Shown here one piece after another: positions 6,513 through 11,401 of a DNA stretch of 11,401 bases. Source of the DNA: Lachnospiraceae bacterium (lineage in GTDB: Bacteria; Bacillota; Clostridia; Lachnospirales; Lachnospiraceae); the NCBI GenBank assembly GCA_021199405.1, contig JAJQID010000037.1:1-11401 (forward strand), given 5' to 3'. The notes beneath the pieces were generated by a model. The model was not told the DNA's origin. It saw only the letters and a program-made list of their open reading frames with translations, and searched no databases. Numbering within the stretch: position 1 is the stretch's first letter; each line of letters begins with the position of its first letter. A program made the translations under genes and the position numbers.

Positions 6513-7259
6513 ATGAATCCGTTACAGAAGATGGATATGCATAAGGAAAGCTTTACACAAAATGATCTTTTGATATATGAAACAATTCGTCGAAACCCTG
6601 CCGGGATCATCCATATGACGACCAGTACGTTAGCCGATGAGTGCGGCGTCTCCCAGCCGGCCCTGTCCCGGTTTGTCAAGTCTCTTGGCTACAGCCGGTA
6701 TCAGGATTTCCGCACGGATATCGTGGCCTGGCTGGCACTGCAGGGGGAGCAGGAGGCGGGCGGCTCCAGTCACTTAAGTTATTATAATACGTTGTACGCG
6801 GTGTTGAGGGAGAGCGAGGCCCTGCTGACAGATGAATATATGAGTGGTCTGGCTGAATACATCAATCGTTTTGATCGGATTTTTCTGACAGGAGTGGGGA
6901 AGAGCTTCCATCCGGCACAGCTGTTTGACGTGCTGATGCGCAAAAGCTGTCGGCCCATTCAGGCAGTGTCCCGGGATTATCTGATTGAGGCGGCGGATTA
7001 TATGAATGAAAATGATCTGCTGATTATTTTTTCTGTCAGCGCGGCGGCTCATATCATGCAGGATTCCTGCAGGGCAGTTGGAAAAATCATGCTGGTGACG
7101 GCCAATGCCAATCATGATTACCGGGAACGGGTGGATCAGACCGTCCTGCTGCCTTATGTGCAGCCGGATCCGGAGAGCAGCTCAGTGTCGCCGATTTTGT
7201 TCGACGTGTTCGTGGAGTTGCTGGTTTCCTATTTATTAAAGGAAAAGAAGGAAAGCTGA
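6513..7259 (+). CDS. RpiR/MurR-family transcriptional regulator (HTH + SIS)
   Basis: This 248-residue protein has an N-terminal HTH_6 DNA-binding domain, with MTTSTLADECGVSQPALSRF, then VKSLGY, over residues 35-60. A C-terminal SIS domain spans about 110-220, with IFLTGVGKSF at 123-132. RpiR proteins usually sense phosphorylated sugars and control sugar use genes, which fits the divergent PTS. The usual sugar-phosphate motif S-x-S-G-E-T reads FSVSAAAH here (173-180), so the ligand may be unusual. AGGAGG (6501-6506) lies six bases before the ATG. As the divergent regulator it probably controls both the esterase-PTS operon and its own lpd genes; whether as repressor or activator is unknown. Confidence 0.88.
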   Translation: MNPLQKMDMHKESFTQNDLLIYETIRRNPAGIIHMTTSTLADECGVSQPALSRFVKSLGYSRYQDFRTDIVAWLALQGEQEAGGSSHLSYYNTLYAVLRESEALLTDEYMSGLAEYINRFDRIFLTGVGKSFHPAQLFDVLMRKSCRPIQAVSRDYLIEAADYMNENDLLIIFSVSAAAHIMQDSCRAVGKIMLVTANANHDYRERVDQTVLLPYVQPDPESSSVSPILFDVFVELLVSYLLKEKKES

Positions 7260-7281
7260 GAAGCGGAAATGCTCTGTCCGG

Positions 7282-7310
7282 AACAGGGGTGCGGGGAAAT
7301 TCCCTGTTTT
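7282..7310 (+). terminator. Weak terminator-like hairpin between rpiR and the decarboxylase gene
   Basis: AACAGGG (7282-7288) pairs with CCCTGTT (7302-7308), followed by TTCT, a short T-rich tail. A competing small pairing, CTGT (7274-7277) with ACAG (7283-7286), could stop it forming. It may reduce read-through from rpiR into the decarboxylase genes, but the tail is too short for a confident terminator. Confidence 0.3.
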
Positions 7311-7353
7311 CTGAACGGTGATATTTTTATAAAAAGAAAAGAAGGTATAGCAA

Positions 7354-8829
7354 ATGAACCACAGAACAGAAATACTGGATCTGCGCACGGCGCTTGCAGT
7401 GCTGCGGGAAACGCCGGGGCAGCTGATTGAGACCAATGTGGAGGTAGATCCGGAGGCGGAGCTCTCCGGCGTTTACCGGTATGTGGGGGCCGGCGGCACG
7501 GTCATGCGGCCCACACAGGTGGACGGACCGGCCATGATTTTTCACAATGTAAAGGGGCACCCGGGAGCCAGTGTAGCCATCGGTGTGCTGGCTAGCCGTG
7601 CCAGGGTTGCCAGTTTATTCGGCTGCAAAAAAGAAGAGCTGGGGCATCTGGTGCAGTCCTGCGCCGCCCATCCCATTGAGCCTGTTGTGGTGGAGGGGAA
7701 GGCACCCTGCCAGGAGGTGGTGCACCTGGCTACGGACCCGGATTTTGATTTGTACAGGCTGGTGCCGGCGCCCACCAATACGCCGGTGGATGCGGGTCCC
7801 TATATTACATTGGGCATGTGCTACGCAACCCATCCGGATACCGGGCTTTCCGATGTGACCATTCACCGGATGTGTATTCAGGGAAAGGATGAGCTGTCCA
7901 TTTTCCTGCAGCCTGGTTCCCGTCACATAGGAGCTATGGCGGAGCGGGCCACAGAGCTTGGGCAGACTCTGCCCATCTCCATTTCCATCGGTGTGGATCC
8001 GGCCATTGAGGTGACCTCCTGTTTTGAACCGCCCACAACACCCCTGGGCTTTAACGAGCTTTCCATCGCGGGTGCGCTGCGTGAGAGGCCTGTGGAGCTG
8101 TGCCCCTGCCTGACGATTAAAGAAAATGCCATTGCCAACGCGGAGTATGTCATTGAGGGTGAGATCATTCCCGGTGTGAAGGTGGTGGAGGATCAGAACA
8201 GCCACACAGGCTTTGCCATGCCGGAGTTTCCGGGCTACAACGGTCACGCCAGCAGTGAGTGCTGGCTGATTAAGGTGAAGGCTGTGACTCACCGTGTGAA
8301 TCCCATTATGCAGACCTGTATTGGACCCAGCGAGGAGCATGTAAATATGGCCGGTATTCCCACCGAGGCCAGCATTCTGGGTATGATTGACAAGGCTCTG
8401 CCGGGTAAGGTGCTCAACTGCTACGCCCATCGCTCCGGCGGCGGCAAGTACATGGCGGTGCTGCAGTGCAGAAAAACGGTGCATACCGACGAGGGCAAGC
8501 AGCGGCAGGCGGCGCTTTTAGCCTTCTCTGCTTTCCCGGAGCTGAAGCATGTGATTCTGGTAGACGAAGATGTGGATATTTTTGACACCAACGATGTACT
8601 CTGGGCCATGAACACCCGGTTTCAGGGAGATGCGGACATTGTGACCATTCCGGGAGTCAGGTGTCATCCACTGGATCCCAGTTCCAGTCCGGCCTATACC
8701 GGTTCCATCCGGGACGTGGGAGTTTCCTGCAAGACGATCTTTGACTGCACGGTCCCCTTTGATTTAAAAGACAATTTTCACAGGGCGCCTTTCCTGGAGG
8801 TGGATCCGGAGAAATGGCTGCACGGGTGA
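7354..8829 (+). CDS. lpdC: UbiD-family hydroxybenzoate decarboxylase, gallate decarboxylase (LpdC-like) catalytic subunit
   Basis: This 491-residue enzyme belongs to the UbiD family, which use prenylated FMN to remove CO2 from aromatic acids without oxidation. Family residues seen by comparison with A. niger Fdc1 are Arg172 in TIHRM, His191 in GSRHIG and Glu268 in YVIEGEI (metal and prFMN-phosphate site), and acidic Glu280 and Glu291 in the VEDQNSHTGFAMPEFPGY region. The length and these segments fit the non-oxidative hydroxyarylic acid decarboxylases such as L. plantarum LpdC, which turn gallate into pyrogallol and protocatechuate into catechol. Downstream ubiX-like and lpdD-like genes and an opposite tannase favour gallate or protocatechuate; 4-hydroxybenzoate or vanillate decarboxylase (BsdC/VdcC) is the alternative. 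AAGG lies eight bases before the ATG. Confidence 0.88.
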   Translation: MNHRTEILDLRTALAVLRETPGQLIETNVEVDPEAELSGVYRYVGAGGTVMRPTQVDGPAMIFHNVKGHPGASVAIGVLASRARVASLFGCKKEELGHLVQSCAAHPIEPVVVEGKAPCQEVVHLATDPDFDLYRLVPAPTNTPVDAGPYITLGMCYATHPDTGLSDVTIHRMCIQGKDELSIFLQPGSRHIGAMAERATELGQTLPISISIGVDPAIEVTSCFEPPTTPLGFNELSIAGALRERPVELCPCLTIKENAIANAEYVIEGEIIPGVKVVEDQNSHTGFAMPEFPGYNGHASSECWLIKVKAVTHRVNPIMQTCIGPSEEHVNMAGIPTEASILGMIDKALPGKVLNCYAHRSGGGKYMAVLQCRKTVHTDEGKQRQAALLAFSAFPELKHVILVDEDVDIFDTNDVLWAMNTRFQGDADIVTIPGVRCHPLDPSSSPAYTGSIRDVGVSCKTIFDCTVPFDLKDNFHRAPFLEVDPEKWLHG

Positions 8830-8975
8830 AAACTGGTTTCCGGCGGCGAATGATGGGTTTAGCTGAAATTTCTGACTTGAATTGTGGGAAACAGACGGCA
8901 GAACCGGCAGTTATTTCAAGGATGGGATATGAAAACAGACGAGACTGGAACCGGATGGATCAGGAGAACAGATCT

Positions 8976-9548
8976 ATGACTCAGCGATTAATTATCGGCA
9001 TGAGCGGTGCCTCCGGCGCACCGTTAACGGTGGAGCTGTTAAGGCAGCTCCGCTCCTCTTATCCGCAGATGGAGACGCATCTGGTGGTGACAAAGGGCGG
9101 GGAGATGACACTGCGGCAGGAGACGGATCAGACGCTGGAGAGCCTGAAAGAGCTTGCTTCGGTTTATTATGACAACGACGATATCGGCGCGGCCATCGCC
9201 AGCGGCTCCTTTCATACTATGGGCATGGCGGTGGTGCCGTGCAGTATGAAGACAGTGGCGGGAATTGTGTCCGGCTACAGCGATAACCTGCTGCTGCGGG
9301 CGGCGGACGTGTGCATGAAGGAGCGCCGTAAACTGGTGCTGGTGCCCAGGGAGGCGCCGCTCTCCACTCTGCACCTGCGTAACCTTTATGAAGCCAGTCA
9401 GCTGGGGGCGGTGATATTGCCGCCCATGCAGACCTACTATGATCATCCGCGGACAGTGGAGGATATGGTGAGACATACGACGGAGCGGATATTAAGTCAG
9501 TTTGGGCTGGAGAGCGGGACACGGGAGTGGACCGGAATGAATATGTAA
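8976..9548 (+). CDS. lpdB: UbiX-family flavin prenyltransferase (LpdB-like)
   Basis: This 190-residue enzyme joins a dimethylallyl group to FMN to make the prFMN cofactor used by the UbiD-type decarboxylase upstream. Motifs are GMSGASG (8-14, flavin site), PCSMKT (88-93), RAADVCMKERR (108-118) and LVPREAPL (122-129), ending with PPMQTYYDHP. The frame is open back to 8814, overlapping the lpdC gene, but the ATG at 8976 is chosen because AGGAGA (8962-8967) precedes it and the protein then starts at the first Rossmann strand with the usual UbiX length. The 146 bases after lpdC show no promoter or hairpin I can support, so it is probably in the same transcript. Confidence 0.9.
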   Translation: MTQRLIIGMSGASGAPLTVELLRQLRSSYPQMETHLVVTKGGEMTLRQETDQTLESLKELASVYYDNDDIGAAIASGSFHTMGMAVVPCSMKTVAGIVSGYSDNLLLRAADVCMKERRKLVLVPREAPLSTLHLRNLYEASQLGAVILPPMQTYYDHPRTVEDMVRHTTERILSQFGLESGTREWTGMNM

Positions 9549-9565
9549 TACATATGTATTACATA
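9542..9565. repeat. Perfect 24-base AT-rich palindrome between lpdB and lpdD
   Basis: TATGTAATACAT (9542-9553) is followed directly by its reverse complement ATGTATTACATA (9554-9565), with no spacer. The left arm includes the TAA stop of the lpdB-like gene (9546-9548). Because there is no loop, a protein-binding site is more likely than a hairpin. It could be an operator inside the operon. Confidence 0.7.
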
Positions 9566-9591
9566 GACATGACAGAGATCGGGATCAGCAA

Positions 9592-9975
9592 ATGGATGGA
9601 ATAACAAGGGACAGAAACGGAATCAGAAAATTTCAGATCAGCCGCAGTCTTATGCAGGAGGAGCTGGCAGCAGAGCTCCTCGTCCTGCCTATGGGTGTGG
9701 AGGTCTGCCTTTACGGCGGCAGCCTGCCGCACATCGGCGCTGTCAGTATTGTGGATCCGGATGGAAATATGACCACGACTCAGTTTCCGGGCCACAGGGA
9801 CGGAGTCGTTTCGGCCGGATGGGCAAAGACGATCGCCGATGAAGGGTTTTTGCCGGTGTCGGCTGTGGTGGGAATTCATTACGACAATCTGACGAAAGAG
9901 GAGATTGAGGCTGTGGTAGCAGCCACGGATGAAATGCTGAAGGAAGCGCTGGAGAGAATAAAGGCAGGGGTCTGA
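9592..9975 (+). CDS. lpdD: LpdD-like accessory protein of the decarboxylase
   Basis: This protein of 127 residues matches the small LpdD-type subunit of hydroxyarylic acid decarboxylases, thought to help deliver or hold prFMN on the UbiD partner. The signature seen is YGGSLPHIGAVSIVDPDG (41-58), then PGHRDG (66-71) and GIHYDNLTKEE (94-104). The helical C-terminus (ATDEMLKEALERIKAG) also fits. The start at ATG 9592 has only a poor GGGA ribosome site; no better in-frame start was found. It lies 43 bases after the lpdB-like gene. Together with the two genes before it, the full three-part decarboxylase set is present. Confidence 0.82.
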   Translation: MDGITRDRNGIRKFQISRSLMQEELAAELLVLPMGVEVCLYGGSLPHIGAVSIVDPDGNMTTTQFPGHRDGVVSAGWAKTIADEGFLPVSAVVGIHYDNLTKEEIEAVVAATDEMLKEALERIKAGV

Positions 9976-9980
9976 GCATC

Positions 9981-10058
9981 ATGTGTAAAGAACGTTCAGC
10001 TTTCGTGAATGACAAAATCAGTTTCCGGCCAGGTGGCTTCCAGTGGGCAGCGATTTGA
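9981..10058 (+). CDS. Possible 25-codon ORF, unknown
   Basis: An ATG at 9981 opens a frame of 25 codons (MCKERSAFVNDKISFRPGGF, then QWAAI) ending at TGA 10056-10058. A GGGG stretch ten bases upstream could serve as a ribosome site. There is no domain and no homologue I recognise. The rest of the 154-base gap between lpdD and the next gene (9976-10129) shows nothing clear. Confidence 0.15.
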   Translation: MCKERSAFVNDKISFRPGGFQWAAI

Positions 10059-10129
10059 GAAGGAATGACAGGAACCCGCCAGTGTCCATCCGCATAAGAT
10101 AGACCAAAAGAATTTTATGGAAATTCGTT

Positions 10130-11149
10130 ATGATATCTTTGAAAAAGAGCATGGCCTGCGGCCTGGCAGTGCTTTTATGCGCTATGATGTTCACAGGCTG
10201 CGCAGAGAGAAGCGGTTCAGGCACTGGTTCATCACAGGCGCTGGAGAAGGTGATCCTCAATGAGGTGGCTCATTCTATTTTTTACGCGCCCATGTATGTG
10301 GCTGTCGAGGAGGGCTATTTTGGGGAGGAGGGCATTGAGCTGGAGCTGGTGACCGGCTTTGGTGCGGATAAGACCATGACGGCGGTACTGGCCGGGGAGG
10401 CGGACATTGGTTTTATGGGCAGCGAGAGCAGCATTTACACTTACGTGCAGGGCATCAATGATCCGGTGGTGAATTTTGCCCAGCTGACACAGCGGGCGGG
10501 AAACTTTGTGGTGGCCAGAGAGCCCGTGGAGGATTTTGACTGGAGCATGCTCATTGGCGCGGAGGTGCTGGGCGGCCGGGCAGGCGGCATGCCGGAGATG
10601 GTGTTCGAGTATGTCCTGAAAAAGAATGGGATCGACCCGGAGGAGGTTAATATTGATCAAAGCATCGACTTTGGCTCCACCGCGGCGGCTTTTTCAGGAG
10701 GGAAGGGAGAGTACAGCGTTGAATTCGAGCCCTACGCTACTTCCCTTGAGGTCAAGGGCGACGGCTATATTGTAGCTTCTGTGGGGGAAGCCTCCGGCTA
10801 TGTGCCCTATACGGCCTTCTGCGCCACATCCTCTTATCTGGAGGAGCACGGGGACACGGTACAGGGCTTTGTAAATGCGCTGCAAAAGGGTCTGGATTAT
10901 GTGAACAGTCATACTGCGGAGGAAATCGCGGCAGTGATTGCGCCCCAGTTTGAGGAGACGGAGGAGGAAAACCTGATTTTAATTGTGGAAAGGTACGCGA
11001 ATCAGGACACCTGGCCGGAGACCCTGGTATTTTCTCAGGACAGCTTTGAATTGCTGGAACAGATTTTGATCGAGGCGGGGGAGCTGGAGGAAATGGTCAG
11101 CTACGAGGAGCTGGTGGATACAACGTTCGCAGAGAAAGCGGTAAAATAA
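10130..11149 (+). CDS. ABC transporter solute-binding lipoprotein, NMT1/SsuA/TauA-like
   Basis: This 339-residue protein starts with a basic, hydrophobic signal and lipobox FTGC, with Cys24 as the lipid-modified first residue. The mature start FYAPMYVAVEEGYFGEEGIELEL and VLAGEADIGFMG are hallmarks of the periplasmic-binding-protein group that includes nitrate, sulfonate, taurine and thiamine-precursor binding proteins. The ligand cannot be told from sequence. The start at 10130 has a weak ribosome site (GGAAA); ATG 10151 is an alternative but would shorten the signal. No permease or ATPase gene follows, and a strong terminator comes 30 bases later, so the protein either works with transporter parts elsewhere or is an isolated binding protein. 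A link to aromatic acid uptake is inferred from position only. Confidence 0.85.
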   Translation: MISLKKSMACGLAVLLCAMMFTGCAERSGSGTGSSQALEKVILNEVAHSIFYAPMYVAVEEGYFGEEGIELELVTGFGADKTMTAVLAGEADIGFMGSESSIYTYVQGINDPVVNFAQLTQRAGNFVVAREPVEDFDWSMLIGAEVLGGRAGGMPEMVFEYVLKKNGIDPEEVNIDQSIDFGSTAAAFSGGKGEYSVEFEPYATSLEVKGDGYIVASVGEASGYVPYTAFCATSSYLEEHGDTVQGFVNALQKGLDYVNSHTAEEIAAVIAPQFEETEEENLILIVERYANQDTWPETLVFSQDSFELLEQILIEAGELEEMVSYEELVDTTFAEKAVK

Positions 11150-11178
11150 AGGCCGCTTACGATAAATATCTGAAAAAG

Positions 11179-11231
11179 AAAAAGCCGGACGGCATGCGGG
11201 AAAGCTTCCTGTTTGACGGCCGGCTTTTTTT
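11179..11231 (+). terminator. Intrinsic terminator after the solute-binding protein gene
   Basis: AAAAAGCCGG (11179-11188) pairs with CCGGCTTTTT (11220-11229), giving ten base pairs, and seven T residues run to 11231. A small inner stem GGAA/TTCC (near 11199-11209) may also form. It closes the plus-strand unit. Confidence 0.85.
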
Positions 11232-11270
11232 GAGCGGGTTTGTCAGCCTGAATTTGCTTAATTCAGAGTC

Positions 11271-11299
11271 TTTCAAAAATGAAAAAAGTGTAGTACAAT
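11271..11299 (+). promoter_or_regulatory. Possible promoter after the terminator
   Basis: TACAAT (11294-11299) is a good -10 box; 17 bases upstream TTTCAA (11271-11276) is a weak -35 box. The gene it would serve lies beyond the window. The rest of this end (11300-11401) has no gene start I can support. Confidence 0.3.
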
Positions 11300-11379
11300 A
11301 CTTTCATGTGTGTGAATGTCAGGCATGGTGATGCCCGTTACGTAATATTTTTGGTTCAAGTGTCAAAAGTCCGACTCCA

Positions 11380-11397
11380 TGACATGCTTGCATGTCA
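11380..11397. repeat. Short perfect inverted repeat at window end
   Basis: TGACATGC (11380-11387), TT, GCATGTCA (11390-11397): perfect eight-base arms with a two-base centre. It could be part of a dispersed intergenic repeat or an operator. The window ends four bases later, so its context is not visible. Confidence 0.5.
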
Positions 11398-11401
11398 GTG
11401 G

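Noticed and set aside
7615..8484. 289-codon open frame on the minus strand opposite lpdC
   Set aside because: It is antisense to a clearly conserved UbiD-family gene, and its His- and Gly-rich translation has no recognisable domain; it is a codon-bias shadow.
8824..8839. TGAAAACTGGTTTCC just after lpdC as a catabolite-repression (cre) site
   Set aside because: It lacks the central CG and the right spacing of a cre consensus, and it lies after, not before, a gene start.
8814..8975. N-terminal extension of the UbiX-like protein starting inside lpdC
   Set aside because: It would add 54 residues with no similarity to UbiX; ATG 8976 has a good ribosome site and gives the normal family length.
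10117..10263. 48-codon frame overlapping the start of the solute-binding protein gene
   Set aside because: The overlapping frame has the signal peptide, lipobox and binding-protein motifs; this one has no features.

Overview
The window looks like part of the chromosome of a Gram-positive, anaerobic, gut-type Clostridium relative, probably Lachnospiraceae. This is inferred from moderate-GC genes with strong AGGAGG-type ribosome binding sites, AT-rich intergenic DNA, a mannose-family PTS, an RpiR regulator and a lipoprotein solute-binding protein. No rRNA, tRNA, CRISPR array, transposase or phage gene was seen.

Layout. Bases 1-378 are the 3' end of an O-acetylhomoserine sulfhydrylase gene. A good sigma-A-type promoter (403-431) then drives a small nitroreductase gene (503-1024). 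A hairpin at 1048-1075 can end transcription from both sides. From 6207 down to 1062, on the minus strand, lies what looks like one operon: a tannase-like esterase, PTS subunits IIB, IIC, IID and IIA, and an MBL-fold hydrolase. A 305-base AT-rich divergent control region (6208-6512) carries several inverted repeats. To its right, on the plus strand, are an RpiR regulator, a gallate-type UbiD-family decarboxylase (LpdC-like), a UbiX/LpdB-like flavin prenyltransferase, an LpdD-like protein, and a thiamine-precursor/nitrate/sulfonate-type ABC solute-binding lipoprotein with a strong terminator.

How the genes may work together. The esterase has the tannase catalytic triad and the three residues that in the Lactobacillus plantarum enzyme contact the galloyl group. 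It has no signal peptide, so it should act in the cytoplasm. Across the divergent promoter are all three parts of a non-oxidative gallate decarboxylase: the prFMN-dependent enzyme, the prFMN maker and the accessory LpdD. The reading I favour is a galloyl-ester catabolic locus. A phenolic ester, perhaps a galloyl sugar, or a sugar from it, enters through the mannose-family PTS. The esterase releases gallate (or a similar hydroxybenzoate), which is decarboxylated to pyrogallol (or a catechol). The RpiR protein, with a sugar-phosphate-binding type domain, would sense the intracellular intermediate and control both divergent units. The enzyme families are well supported by the sequence. The PTS-to-tannase link and the exact substrate are inference.
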